Numbered from the stretch's first letter, positions 52,501-62,555 are shown. The stretch is 64,000 nt of DNA from Alphaproteobacteria bacterium (GCA_030424865.1 JAUHVR010000012.1:82525-146524), one strand, 5' to 3'. Notes: generated by a model not told the origin, from the letters alone. A program made the numbers and translations.

Positions 52501-55320
52501 TCATGAGCCGACGCTCCAGGTCAGGGCGTCGGGTCCCTGACCGACAGGGGATTTGATCGGCTCAAACCCGGGCTGTGCTTCGGACGGCGCGTTGACCTTC
52601 TCGATCTTCACACGCAGATCGAACCAGGCGGCCTGACCCGTGATCGGATCGGAATTCGACCACCGCAAACCATCGCCCTTGGGCGGCAACAGCTCGTGTA
52701 TCAGGTGGTTCAGCAAGAACCCCTTGGTGGCTTCCGGTGCGTCCTTGTCCAGCGCCCAGGCCCCCTTGCGTTTGCCGATGGCGTTCCATGTCCAGACGGT
52801 GTTTTCATTCAGCGCCGCCATGTGTGCGACGGGCACCGTGATTTCACCGTGGGTCGAGCTGACCCTGGCCCAATCGCCTTCGGCAAACCCGTTTGCCTCC
52901 CAGATCTTGGTCGGAACGTACAGCGGATTGCGCCCGTGGATCTGGCGCAGCCAGGCGTTCTGGGTGCCCCAGCTGTGATACATCGCCATCGGGCGTTGTG
53001 TCAGCGCATGTACGGGGTATTCATTCAGATCCACGTGCCCGTCCTCGATCGGCGGATACCAGATCGGCAGGGGATCCAGAGTTGCCTTGATCCGATCGCG
53101 CAGATGGTCGGGCGGTTGTCGGTCGCCGTGGCCTTCGGCCGCCAGCTGGAATTTGCGCATCGGCTCGACGTAAAGCTGGAACAGGTAGGGCTGCGGGGCA
53201 TCGTAAAAGCCCATGCCAACGGCCCAGTCCTGATAGGCCGCGTTCCAGGGCTTGTAGTACAGCGCCTCGTCCGGAACATGGCTGATGCTGAACCCACCGT
53301 TTTCGATGTACCGATCCAGCTGGTCAGAGTTGACCTCTCCCCGCCCGGTGGCAGAGCCATCGGCGTCGCGCCATCCGGCCAGGGGCCCGATCCCGGGTTT
53401 GCGTTGGTGGTTCACGATGTAGTCGGCATAGTCCGCATATTTCTGCGCACCATCCTCGGTCACGAACCCCGGCAGGTTCAGCCGCGCGCCAAGGTCACAA
53501 AGAACCGACTGGAACCCGCGCACCTCTCGGTCAGGTTCGACCACGGGCCAGCGGATTGCATCGGCGGCGGCATCGGCCTCGCAGATCGGGCGATCCAGCA
53601 GAGAGATACAGTCGTGCCGTTCCAGATAGGTCGTGTCGGGCAGGATCAGATCGGCATAGGCGACCATCTCGGACGAATAGGCATCCGAATAGATGATCCG
53701 GGGGATCACGTAGTCGCCGTTCTCGTCCTTGTCCGTCAGCATCTCCATGACGCCGCGCGTGTTCATCGACGAGTTCCACGACATGTTCGCCATGTAAAGG
53801 AACAGCGTGTCGATCTTGTAGGGATCGCCGGCATGCGCGTTCGAGATCACCATGTGCATCAGCCCATGGGCCGACATCGGGTTTTCCCAGGTAAAGGCCT
53901 TGTCGATCCGCTTGGCGCGGCCGTCATCTTCGACCAGCAGGTCGTCCGGGCCGTGCACAAACCCAAGGTGCGGACCGTCCAGAGCTGAGCCGCAGGTCAC
54001 TTTGGCATGCGGCTTGGGATGTGCGGTTGCGGGCTTGGGGTAGGGCGGTTTGAACCGGAAGCCACCGGGCACTTCGACTGTTCCCAGCAGGATCTGCAAC
54101 ACATGCAGCGCGCGGCAGGTCTGGAAGCCGTTCGAATGGGCCGAAACTCCGCGCATCGAGTGGAAGCTGACCGGGCGGCCGATCATCTTTTCATGCCGCT
54201 CGCCGCGGAAGTCGGTCCAGGGCTGGTCCAGCTCAAAGGCTTCGTCAAAGGCGACCCGAGCAATTTCCGACGCGATCTGACGGATCTTGTCCGCCGGAAT
54301 GCCGCATTGGTCGGCAACCGCCTCGGGGGCATAGGCCCGATCAAGATACCGTTCGGCCATCAGATGCATGACGGTGTGATGTGTCACGCCGTCCGCTTCA
54401 TGTGTGGCCGACAGGCTGGGGCGCACACCCGGCGTGTCAAAGGCCATCAGCTGGCCCGTCACCCGGTCGACCACCAGCGGCTTACCATCGGCATCCTTCA
54501 GGAACAGGCCCTTTTCAGGCCCCTCAGCCGCGTTCACCAGGACCGGAGCATTGGTGTAGCGCGCCAGGTACTCAAGATCGATCTTGCCGGCCTTCATCAG
54601 CTCGTGCACCAGCGCCAGGATGAACAGACCATCGGTGCCGGGCGTGATTCCGACCCAATCATCGGCCACGGCGTTGTACCCGGTGCGGATCGGGTTCACC
54701 CCGATCACACGGGCGCCGCGCGCCTTGATCTTGCCGATGCCCATCTTGATCGGGTTGCTGTCGTGATCCTCGGCCACGCCGAACAGCATGAACAGCTTGG
54801 TGTGATCCCAGTCGGGCTGACCGAACTCCCAAAAGGCGCCGCCCATGGTGTAGATCCCGGCGGTTGCCATGTTGACCGAGCAGAACCCGCCATGTGCCGC
54901 ATAATTGGGTGTGCCAAAGTTCTGGGCCCAGAAGCTGGTAAAGCTCTGGCTCTGGTCGCGGCCGGTGAAGAAGGCCAGCTTCTCTGGCCCGCTGTCCCGC
55001 AGGGGGGCCAACCAACCCGTTGCGATCTCTAGCGCCTCGTCCCAGCTGATCTCTTGAAACTCGCCGGATCCGCGTGGTCCGACCCGCTTGAGCGGTGACC
55101 GTAACCGCGATGGCGCGTTGTGCTGCATGATGCCCGCGCTGCCCTTGGCGCACAGCACGCCGCGGTTCACCGGGTGGTCCTTGTTGCCCTCGATATAGGC
55201 GACCTTGCCGTCCTTCATATGCACGTTGATGCCGCAGCGACACGCACACATGTAACAGGTCGTTTTCCGCACTTCGTCGGAAACTTTGGGAGAGACGTCT
55301 AGCATTGGCTGGCTGGGCAA
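52501..55320 (-). CDS. soeA: Sulfite dehydrogenase molybdopterin subunit SoeA
   Basis: A 939-residue molybdopterin oxidoreductase. The N-terminal [4Fe-4S] site is C22-x2-C25-x3-C29 with C57 in GVLCAKG. HGGFCSVNMATAG offers Cys147 as the likely Mo ligand. There is no twin-arginine signal, which argues against periplasmic DMSO, thiosulfate or polysulfide reductases and fits cytoplasmic SoeA. It oxidises sulfite to sulfate. In roseobacters soeABC is typically linked to xsc and pta, which release sulfite. Assignment as another DMSO reductase family member is the alternative. Confidence 0.82.
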   Translation of the reverse strand: MPSQPMLDVSPKVSDEVRKTTCYMCACRCGINVHMKDGKVAYIEGNKDHPVNRGVLCAKGSAGIMQHNAPSRLRSPLKRVGPRGSGEFQEISWDEALEIATGWLAPLRDSGPEKLAFFTGRDQSQSFTSFWAQNFGTPNYAAHGGFCSVNMATAGIYTMGGAFWEFGQPDWDHTKLFMLFGVAEDHDSNPIKMGIGKIKARGARVIGVNPIRTGYNAVADDWVGITPGTDGLFILALVHELMKAGKIDLEYLARYTNAPVLVNAAEGPEKGLFLKDADGKPLVVDRVTGQLMAFDTPGVRPSLSATHEADGVTHHTVMHLMAERYLDRAYAPEAVADQCGIPADKIRQIASEIARVAFDEAFELDQPWTDFRGERHEKMIGRPVSFHSMRGVSAHSNGFQTCRALHVLQILLGTVEVPGGFRFKPPYPKPATAHPKPHAKVTCGSALDGPHLGFVHGPDDLLVEDDGRAKRIDKAFTWENPMSAHGLMHMVISNAHAGDPYKIDTLFLYMANMSWNSSMNTRGVMEMLTDKDENGDYVIPRIIYSDAYSSEMVAYADLILPDTTYLERHDCISLLDRPICEADAAADAIRWPVVEPDREVRGFQSVLCDLGARLNLPGFVTEDGAQKYADYADYIVNHQRKPGIGPLAGWRDADGSATGRGEVNSDQLDRYIENGGFSISHVPDEALYYKPWNAAYQDWAVGMGFYDAPQPYLFQLYVEPMRKFQLAAEGHGDRQPPDHLRDRIKATLDPLPIWYPPIEDGHVDLNEYPVHALTQRPMAMYHSWGTQNAWLRQIHGRNPLYVPTKIWEANGFAEGDWARVSSTHGEITVPVAHMAALNENTVWTWNAIGKRKGAWALDKDAPEATKGFLLNHLIHELLPPKGDGLRWSNSDPITGQAAWFDLRVKIEKVNAPSEAQPGFEPIKSPVGQGPDALTWSVGS

Positions 55321-55373
55321 AACGATTTCCTTAAACCGAGTGCATCAATTGTAGATCAATCTTGCATGAATCT

Positions 55374-56507
55374 TTAACGGTCTTCAAGCGGAACCCATGT
55401 TCGTTTCTCGGGTCCGTTGTAGAGCGTCAGCGGGCGGATCAGGATATTCTGGCGTTGTTGTTCCACGCATTGAACGATCCACCCCGGCATGCGTCCAATG
55501 GCAAAGATCGGGACGTAGAGGTCCATGGTTATTCCGTGAAGTTGGTAGATGACGCCCGAATAGAAATCGACGTTCACGTTCAACCCGTGGCGCGCATAGG
55601 GTTTCATGGCCTCGACAACGCCCTGAAGGATCTCATACCACTCGGGCGCGCCCATTTCCTCGCCCAGCTGGCGCACACCTTCGCGCATGTGGCGGGCGCG
55701 GGGATCTTCGGCCCGGTAGACGCGGTGACCAAAGCCAGTGACCGGTTCACGCGCCTTGCGCTTGGCCTTGACGTAGTCGGCGGCGTTCTCTGGCGTGCCG
55801 ATCTCGGTCACCATTTTCATCACGTCTTCGGCGGCGCCACCATGGGCCGGACCGGCCAGCGTTGACAGGGCCGTGACAATCGCGCCGTGCAGGTTGGCCT
55901 CGGTCCCCACGGTCACACGCGCCGCAAAGCTCGAGGCATTGGCGCCATGTTCGGCGTGCAAGATCAGGTCGATGTCGGCCAGACGCGCGGCTTCTGCGGA
56001 CGGCTTTTCGCCCTTCAGCATCCACAGCCAATTGGCGGCATGGCTCAGATCAGGGTCGGCTTCGACCGGGTCGCGGCCATTTCGTATGGCCTCATGTGCG
56101 GCGATGATCATCGGCACCTGGGCCGTCAGGCGCAGACCATTCGCGATAAAAGCCTCTTCCCCGATCTGCTGGCTTTGAGGTTCAAGCGCGGCAAGCGCCG
56201 AGACGGCGGTGCGCAGAACGTCCATCGGGTGGCCATCTTCGCAGGCGGCGATGATCGTATAGATCTCGTCCGGCAGTTCGCGACCGGCCTTCAACGCGGT
56301 GTCAAAAGCGGCCAGTTGCTCGGCATTCGGCAGTTCGCCGTGGATCAGCAGATAGCAGACCTCTTCAAAGGTGGACTGCGTGGCCAGATCGTCGATCGAG
56401 TAGCCGCGATACAGAAGCTCGCCCTTCGATCCGTCGATGTGGCTGACCCCGGATCGTTCAAAGTAGACACCCTTCAGGCCTCGGTTGATCTTGACGCTAT
56501 CTGTCAT
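55374..56507 (-). CDS. Citrate synthase (citrate/methylcitrate synthase type)
   Basis: A 377-residue type II-like enzyme of the short class. Catalytic residues appear in LHAEHGANASSFAARV (His), GPAHGGAAEDVMK (His) and VNVDFYSGVIY (Asp). Length and the N terminus GLKGVYFERSGVSHIDG resemble short citrate/2-methylcitrate synthases. The ATG at 56507 has AAGGAGA six bases upstream. It lies between soeA and pta, divergent from pta with a 35-base gap. It could condense pta-derived acetyl-CoA with oxaloacetate. Confidence 0.88.
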   Translation of the reverse strand: MTDSVKINRGLKGVYFERSGVSHIDGSKGELLYRGYSIDDLATQSTFEEVCYLLIHGELPNAEQLAAFDTALKAGRELPDEIYTIIAACEDGHPMDVLRTAVSALAALEPQSQQIGEEAFIANGLRLTAQVPMIIAAHEAIRNGRDPVEADPDLSHAANWLWMLKGEKPSAEAARLADIDLILHAEHGANASSFAARVTVGTEANLHGAIVTALSTLAGPAHGGAAEDVMKMVTEIGTPENAADYVKAKRKAREPVTGFGHRVYRAEDPRARHMREGVRQLGEEMGAPEWYEILQGVVEAMKPYARHGLNVNVDFYSGVIYQLHGITMDLYVPIFAIGRMPGWIVQCVEQQRQNILIRPLTLYNGPEKRTWVPLEDR

Positions 56508-56542
56508 TGATGTCTCCTTGTGCGATCTGAGGGGAGGGCAAG

Positions 56543-57394
56543 ATGCCGCTGATCGACGACATTCGCGCAAAGGCGAAAGCCCGCGCCGCCCGTGTTGTGT
56601 TTCCGGAAATGAATGATCCGCGAGTCGCGGAAGCCGCTGCATTGGTCGACGCCGAAGGGCTGGCGCAGCCGGTCCCGCTGGCCGATCCCAGCGACGCGCA
56701 GATCGCGGCCCTGGTTGCCACGCGGGGGATGAAAGAGGCGGTGGCGAAACGCATGCTGGCCAAGCCCATGATCCGCGCGGCCGCCATGGTTGGCGCGGGT
56801 GAGGCGGATGCGCTGGTTGCCGGTGTCGACACGCCAACCCGCAAGGTGATCGAAGCGGCAGGCCTTGGTATCGGCCTTGCCCCCGGGGTCGCGGTACCCT
56901 CGTCTTTTTTCCTGATGAGTTTTCCCGACGGGCGCGATCTGGTCTTTGCTGATTGTGCGCTGAACGTTGCGCCGGATGCGCAGGGGCTGGCGGCGATTGC
57001 CATCGCGTCAGAGCACTCGGCCCAGGCGCTTTTGGGAGAGGCACGGGTGGCGCTCTTGTCGTTTTCCACCGGAACGTCCGGGGCGGGGACCAGTGTGGAC
57101 CTGGTGCGCGAAGTGGCAGAGATCACGGGCTTTCCCGGTCCCATCCAGGCGGATGCGGCGCTGAACGCGCAGATTGCTGCGCGCAAGGGGGTGGAAAGCG
57201 GTGATGCCAACGTGCTGATCTTCCCGTCCTTGGATGCCGGAAACATTGCCTACAAGCTGTGCCAGGAACTGGCGGGAGCGCAGGCGCTGGGTCCGGTTCT
57301 GCAGGGGTTTCGCAAACCCGTCTGCGATTTGAGTCGCGGTGCCAGCGTCGAAGATATCGTCGCCGCCACCGCAGTTGCCCTGGCGCTGGGGTAA
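56543..57394 (+). CDS. pta: Phosphate acetyltransferase
   Basis: A 283-residue Pta of the short form. FPEMNDPRVAEAA, AMVGAGEADALVAG and FSTGTSGAGTSVDLVREV belong to the PTA_PTB domain. It converts acetyl phosphate from Xsc and CoA into acetyl-CoA. GAGGGGAGGG forms its ribosome-binding site. It is the only plus-strand gene of the xsc-soe region, convergent with xsc and divergent from citrate synthase. Paired hairpins follow its stop. Confidence 0.9.
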   Translation: MPLIDDIRAKAKARAARVVFPEMNDPRVAEAAALVDAEGLAQPVPLADPSDAQIAALVATRGMKEAVAKRMLAKPMIRAAAMVGAGEADALVAGVDTPTRKVIEAAGLGIGLAPGVAVPSSFFLMSFPDGRDLVFADCALNVAPDAQGLAAIAIASEHSAQALLGEARVALLSFSTGTSGAGTSVDLVREVAEITGFPGPIQADAALNAQIAARKGVESGDANVLIFPSLDAGNIAYKLCQELAGAQALGPVLQGFRKPVCDLSRGASVEDIVAATAVALALG

Positions 57395-57441
57395 CCGGAA
57401 TTCGTTACGAATTCCGGTCCGTTTTCCGTAACGGAAAACGG
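57395..57441. repeat. Paired palindromic hairpins between pta and xsc
   Basis: CCGGAATTCG/CGAATTCCGG (57395-57417) and CCGTTTTCCGT/ACGGAAAACGG (57419-57441) are separated by a single base. This repeats the architecture and most of the sequence of hairpins three and four at 52449-52495. It may act as a bidirectional transcription block between the convergent genes. T tracts are absent. Confidence 0.75.
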
Positions 57442-57466
57442 GTCCCGCGGGTTTTGCCCGTGTCTG

Positions 57467-59242
57467 TCAGACCAGCTGCTCGCGCATGTCGGCTGCGTCG
57501 ATCCCGGCCACTTCGACCGGTTTCTTCATAGCGTCGCGGCGGAAGGGTTCGCCCAGTTCCTGGTTGATCATCGCTTCGATCAGCGTGGTCTTGCCCGCCG
57601 CTTGATCCTTCAGCGCCTGATCCAGAGCCGCCGTCAACTCGTCCATCGAGCGCGCGACGACACCCTTCAGCCCACAGGCCTGTGCAATGCCGGCGTAGCT
57701 GACCTGTTCGTCCAATTCGGTGCCGACAAAGTTGTCATCGAACCACAGGGTCGAGTTCCGTTTTTCCGCACCCCACTGGTAGTTGCGGAAAACGATCTGC
57801 GTGATTGCGGGCCATTCGCCGCGGCCAATCGCGGTCAACTCGTTCACCGCGATGCCAAAGGCGCCATCGCCTGCAAAGCCCACAACCGGAGTATCCGGGC
57901 AGCCGATCTTGGCACCCACGATGGCAGGCAGACCGTAGCCGCAGGGGCCGAAGAGGCCCGGCGCCAGGTACTTGCGGCCTTCTTCGAAGGACGGATAGGC
58001 GTTGCCGATGGCGCAGTTATTTCCGATGTCGGAACTGATGATCGCCTCTTTCGGCAGGGCGCTCTGGATCGCGCGCCAGGCCATGCGCGGTGACATCCAA
58101 TCGGGTTTGTCATCGCGGGCACGCTGGTTCCAGGTGGTGCCCGGATCGTCATCTTCGTGATCCATCGACGACAGCTGCTGGGCCCAGCGCGACTTGGTCT
58201 CGGCGATCTTCGCCTTGCGCTCGGCGCGGCCTGCATCGCCTGCATCATCCGTCAGCCGGGCCAGGATGCCGTTCGCCACTTTTGCCGCGTCACCCACGAT
58301 GCCGACAGAGACCGTCTTGGTCAGGCCGATCCGGTCGGGGTTGATGTCGACCTGGATGATCTTGGCATCTGTGGGCCAGTACTCCATGCCGTAGCCCGGC
58401 AGGGTCGAAAAGGGGTTCAGGCGGGTGCCAAGGCACAGAACCACATCCGCGTCCTTGATCAGGTCCATCCCGGCCTTGGAACCGTTGTAGCCCAGCGGAC
58501 CGGCAAACAGCGGGTGCGAGCCCGGGAAGGCGTCGTTGTGCTGGTAGCCGACACAAACCGGCGCATCGAGCCGTTCAGCCAGGGCCTTGGATGCCTCGAT
58601 CCCGCCGTTTGACAGGACAACGCCCGCACCGTTCAGGATCACGGGCGCCTTGGCGGTGGACAGCAGCTCGGCCGCCTGCGCCAAAGCGTTTTCGCCACCC
58701 GAGGGACGTTCGAACTCGACGACGGCAGGCAGGGCCACGTCGATGACCTGGGTCCACATGTCCCGCGGGATGTTCAGCTGGGCCGGGGCCGAGGCACGTT
58801 TCGCCTGCATGATCACGCGGTTCAGAACCTCGCAGACGCGGGTCGGGTCGCGGACCTCTTCCTGATAGGCGACCATGTCTTCGAAGAGTTTCATCTGCTC
58901 GACTTCCTGGAAGCCACCCTGACCGATGGTCTTGTTCGCGGCCTGCGGCGTGACCAGCAGAAGCGGGGTGTGGTTCCAGTAGGCGGTTTTCACGGCGGTC
59001 ACGAAGTTGGTGATGCCCGGGCCGTTCTGCGCGATCATCATCGACATCTTGCCGGTCGCGCGGGTGTAGCCATCGGCCATCATGCCAGCGCTGCCTTCGT
59101 GGGCACAGTCCCAAAAGGTGATACCCGCCTTGGGGAACAGGTCCGAGATCGGCATCATTGCCGAGCCGATGATGCCAAAGGCATGCTGAATGCCGTGCAT
59201 TTGCAGCGTTTTCACAAACGCTTCTTCGGTGGTCATTTTCAT
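57467..59242 (-). CDS. xsc: Sulfoacetaldehyde acetyltransferase
   Basis: A 591-residue ThDP enzyme of the standard Xsc length. MTTEEAFVKTLQMHGIQHAF opens it, the ThDP Glu region and AQNGPGITNFV lie in the N-terminal domain, and GDGAFGIAVNELTAI is the Mg-ThDP motif. It splits sulfoacetaldehyde with phosphate into acetyl phosphate and sulfite. The ATG at 59242 has GGAGAT six bases upstream. It has its own 140-base leader; no tauR or taurine dehydrogenase gene is in the window. Confidence 0.95.
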   Translation of the reverse strand: MKMTTEEAFVKTLQMHGIQHAFGIIGSAMMPISDLFPKAGITFWDCAHEGSAGMMADGYTRATGKMSMMIAQNGPGITNFVTAVKTAYWNHTPLLLVTPQAANKTIGQGGFQEVEQMKLFEDMVAYQEEVRDPTRVCEVLNRVIMQAKRASAPAQLNIPRDMWTQVIDVALPAVVEFERPSGGENALAQAAELLSTAKAPVILNGAGVVLSNGGIEASKALAERLDAPVCVGYQHNDAFPGSHPLFAGPLGYNGSKAGMDLIKDADVVLCLGTRLNPFSTLPGYGMEYWPTDAKIIQVDINPDRIGLTKTVSVGIVGDAAKVANGILARLTDDAGDAGRAERKAKIAETKSRWAQQLSSMDHEDDDPGTTWNQRARDDKPDWMSPRMAWRAIQSALPKEAIISSDIGNNCAIGNAYPSFEEGRKYLAPGLFGPCGYGLPAIVGAKIGCPDTPVVGFAGDGAFGIAVNELTAIGRGEWPAITQIVFRNYQWGAEKRNSTLWFDDNFVGTELDEQVSYAGIAQACGLKGVVARSMDELTAALDQALKDQAAGKTTLIEAMINQELGEPFRRDAMKKPVEVAGIDAADMREQLV

Positions 59243-59382
59243 GGGCGGATCTCCGATGACAGGGTGGCGCGATTGAAAAACCGGCAAGACGTGCCGGCGC
59301 GTTAACGCCAACGTATGTCGCCCTGTATGGAGCGAATAGGGCCAGATTCCGAACCGGATTAGAGCCAGGCGTCCGGACGCGC

Positions 59383-60549
59383 CTAGCTGGACAACGCGGC
59401 CTCGATCCGCTGTGCCACAGCCTTGCCCCAACTGTCCCAGTTCAAGCGTGTCTCGAATTCCTTTCGGGTCGAGGCGCGCAGGGCGGCATAGGCCTTGGGA
59501 TCCGCAATCAAGGTCCGGATGCGATCTGCAAACTCTGCGGGGCCACTCCCCCTCGGCAAGGCGTAACCGTTGACACTGTCGCGGACCGGAACGCCGCCCA
59601 CGCGCAGGCAGAGCGAAGGCACGCCATAGGCCGAGGCCTCGCAGAAGGCGAAGCCATAGCTTTCATGTGACGGCATGACCATGACATGCGCCGCACCAAA
59701 GGCGCGTTCGAACAGAGCGAGCTCGTCAGGCCTTGTCTTGTCCAGCGAGGGATACACGGTGACATGGTCGTTCAGATGAAAGTCGGGCGGCGTGCAGCCG
59801 ATGACGGTCAGTCGCGCATCGATGCCGCTGTCGCGCAGGAGTTGCATCGTGTCAAAGGCCACCGGCCCGCCCTTTGCAAACCAGTCGCGCCCGACCACAA
59901 GCAGGTTCAACGGGGCATCGGGGCCAACCGGGTCGGCGTCACCGGGGCTTGGCCAGGTGTCGATGCCCGCGCCCCAGGGGATCACCTCAGACCGCGCGGG
60001 GTCCAGACCATAGGTCCGGTTGCAAAGGTCGCGCAACCACTCGGACGGCCACAGCATCAGGTCCAGCCCGCGCAACGCCTCAGCCTCGCGTCGGGCAATC
60101 CAGCCGTCCAACATACGAGAGGCTGACCAGTACGAACCGAAGGCGTCGCCGATCTCGGATTGTCTATAGGTGGTCTGCGTCGCGTCCGAGGTGAAGACGC
60201 GCAACACGTGGTCCTTTGTGCGCAGTCGGGACATCGATTGCAGGCTGTAGGCACCGAACAGCACGTCAAAGTCACCTTTTGCGATCTCGCGCGCCACGCC
60301 GCGCGCGATAACCGGGGCCAAGGCATAGTGCAGTCGCCAGCGTGTGCGCAGATGCAACGCTTCGGGCAGGGCGGTGACCAACCGGCGCGCGGGCTCGGCC
60401 AGGTGCCACGATGGCGAGACAATTGTCACTTCGCCCACATGGGTCTGCAAAGCCTTGAAGATCCGCGCATTCCCGCCGGAATACAACGACGGGATCAGAG
60501 GCGACTGATCGCAGAGATAGGCGATTTTCAGACGATCCGATCTGGGCAT
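59383..60549 (-). CDS. Glycosyltransferase family 4 protein
   Basis: A 388-residue GT-B enzyme. The N-terminal lobe starts KIAYLCDQSPLIPSLYSGGN. The C-terminal lobe includes LNLLVVGRDWFAKGG and the E-x7-E-like sugar-nucleotide site in MPSHESYGFAFCEASAYGVP. The acceptor is unknown. It lies upstream of xsc on the same strand but with a 140-base gap, so it is probably separate. On its other side are the RTX protein genes. Confidence 0.88.
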   Translation of the reverse strand: MPRSDRLKIAYLCDQSPLIPSLYSGGNARIFKALQTHVGEVTIVSPSWHLAEPARRLVTALPEALHLRTRWRLHYALAPVIARGVAREIAKGDFDVLFGAYSLQSMSRLRTKDHVLRVFTSDATQTTYRQSEIGDAFGSYWSASRMLDGWIARREAEALRGLDLMLWPSEWLRDLCNRTYGLDPARSEVIPWGAGIDTWPSPGDADPVGPDAPLNLLVVGRDWFAKGGPVAFDTMQLLRDSGIDARLTVIGCTPPDFHLNDHVTVYPSLDKTRPDELALFERAFGAAHVMVMPSHESYGFAFCEASAYGVPSLCLRVGGVPVRDSVNGYALPRGSGPAEFADRIRTLIADPKAYAALRASTRKEFETRLNWDSWGKAVAQRIEAALSS

Positions 60550-60821
60550 GTCAGGTTTGGTGTCCTTGATGTTGGTCCGTCACTGCCATGTGGATTTGGC
60601 GATAAGTAGTCCGAAAAGCGCCCAAAACGCCGAAAACCCCGGAAAGACGACGAAAATCTGGACCGCGACGATCGGGTCCGCATAAACTGGACGCCGACGC
60701 GTGACGATTTCCAGCAACGTACCCCAGCGACCGGCGAAGGAAATTGCGATCCCGGTATGCGCTGTTGCCCCCGTTTCCTACGGTTTTTGCGTCTTTGGCA
60801 ATGAATTTTGGGAGGGACCTT

Positions 60822-62342
60822 ATGGCAAGTTTCATTATCAACGGATTTCAGCCGGCGACGCAGACATTGATCGACGGCGAGGGTGGCTACATCGGTCAAC
60901 TCGGTCAGCTTGTGGTTTCGTCAGGCGACGGGATCACCGGATCAGGCATAAACCAGCTGATTGTTCATGGGAACCTGACAACCTTTATCGGTGGGGAAGA
61001 GGCCTATGACTTCGACGGGTCCGCTGTGGATGTACACGTAGGCCAGACAGGGTCGATCAACAGCGCGTCTTCGAATGCCCTTGATCTGGTGGCCATTTCT
61101 CGGATCGAAGTCATCAACAGCGGATCCATCACCAGCGACGCCATCGCAGTCCGCGCAACGACCACGGCATCTGGCAACGTCATCGTCGTTCAGAACCACG
61201 GGATCATCGCCGGGGAAACTGGCTTGAGCCTGACAACTCCGGCAGTTTTTTCGGATTTTTTTATCACAAACACTGGCGTCATCTCGGCAGAGGCCTTTGG
61301 AGTTCGGGTCGAGTCCGACGGTGAAACCACCCTTATCAACAGTGGAACCATTACCTCGACGAGTGGCAAGGCCATTCAGACAGAAGATGGAAACGACGTG
61401 ATTCTGAACACGGGAACGATTGTCGGCAACGTGACCCTGATCGGTGGTAACGATTATTTTGACAATACCGACGGAGTGATCACGCAACCCGAACGTTTCC
61501 GCATCGATTTGGGTAATGGGTCCGACACCTTTCTCGGCGGCGCCGGAGCAGAAAGAATTAGGGATGGGAACGACAATGATCTGGTCGAAACCAACGGCGG
61601 CAACGATACGATTGTCAGTTCAGCAGGCAACGACACATACAACGGCGGGTCAGGTTCGGATCTATTAGACATGTCAAACGCCGCCGCCGCGCTCGAGGTT
61701 GATTTGGGTCTGGGCTTTGTCGCCGGAGGGTCGTTTGGAAACAAGGACCTGATCTCGATCGAGAGGGTCAGGACCGGTGACGGGAACGACACCGTGACCG
61801 GCAGCGCAGACGATGACATCATTCGGCTCGGTTTTGGCACTGATGTGGCCCATGGGCTGGACGGCAACGACCGCATTGACGGTCAGGATCTGAACGACAC
61901 TCTGAACGGTGGCGATGGCAACGATCTTTTGCTGGGCGGAGCAGAGGACGACCGTCTGTCCGGCGACAACGGCAACGACAGGCTGATCGGCGGGGCCGGG
62001 CGCGATTTTCTGACGGGCGGCAATGGGAACGACAGGTTCATCTTCCTGGACATCGGCGACAGTGGCATCACCGGTGCCGCAAGAGATCTGATCCGGGATT
62101 TCCAACAAGGCAACGACAAGATCGACGTTCGGGCGATTGATGCCGTTTTGTCCTCGGCGGGCGATGACGCCTTTGCGTTCATCGGGACAACGGCTTTCAG
62201 CAATACGTCGGGGGAATTGCGGTTTCGCCAGACGGCCACCCTGACCCTGGTCGATCTGGATCAAGACGGAGACGGGATTTCCGATATGTCGATCCGATTG
62301 GACGGTGTGATCAATCTGACCGCGGACGATTTCGTCCTTTGA
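60822..62342 (+). CDS. RTX calcium-binding repeat protein 1
   Basis: A 506-residue acidic protein. The N-terminal half (about 1-230) is a beta-helix-like stretch rich in N-S-G-T/I turns (VINSGSIT, LINSGTITS, ILNTGTIVG). The second half has RTX nonapeptides such as NGGDGNDLLLGG and TGGNGNDRFIFLDI. It ends with the serralysin-like tail LIRDFQQGNDKIDVRAID and LTADDFVL, a likely type I secretion signal. The ATG at 60822 has GGGAGGGAC upstream. No protease domain is seen, so an adhesin or matrix role is likelier. A related gene follows. Confidence 0.88.
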   Translation: MASFIINGFQPATQTLIDGEGGYIGQLGQLVVSSGDGITGSGINQLIVHGNLTTFIGGEEAYDFDGSAVDVHVGQTGSINSASSNALDLVAISRIEVINSGSITSDAIAVRATTTASGNVIVVQNHGIIAGETGLSLTTPAVFSDFFITNTGVISAEAFGVRVESDGETTLINSGTITSTSGKAIQTEDGNDVILNTGTIVGNVTLIGGNDYFDNTDGVITQPERFRIDLGNGSDTFLGGAGAERIRDGNDNDLVETNGGNDTIVSSAGNDTYNGGSGSDLLDMSNAAAALEVDLGLGFVAGGSFGNKDLISIERVRTGDGNDTVTGSADDDIIRLGFGTDVAHGLDGNDRIDGQDLNDTLNGGDGNDLLLGGAEDDRLSGDNGNDRLIGGAGRDFLTGGNGNDRFIFLDIGDSGITGAARDLIRDFQQGNDKIDVRAIDAVLSSAGDDAFAFIGTTAFSNTSGELRFRQTATLTLVDLDQDGDGISDMSIRLDGVINLTADDFVL

Positions 62343-62555
62343 TCCGAGCGGATCTCGTGGATCTGTGACGCCGCCCGACGGGCAACCCACGGGTGCTGAA
62401 AACTGGACTCAAGACCGCAGCGCGCCCTACAGTTCCTGAATTCTTTGGCTGACACCCTTTGCGACGTTGCGCACATGGGGGTCGTTTGTCGGGCTCGGCC
62501 CGGTGTCAGTGTTGGATGGTAATCGCGGTTCGACACATTTTTTGGGAGATATGAA

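Noticed and set aside
50734..55320. DMSO reductase (dmsABC) or polysulfide reductase
   Set aside because: The catalytic subunit lacks a twin-arginine signal and carries a Cys in the likely Mo-ligand position; linkage to xsc and pta points to cytoplasmic sulfite dehydrogenase. Biochemical proof is lacking.
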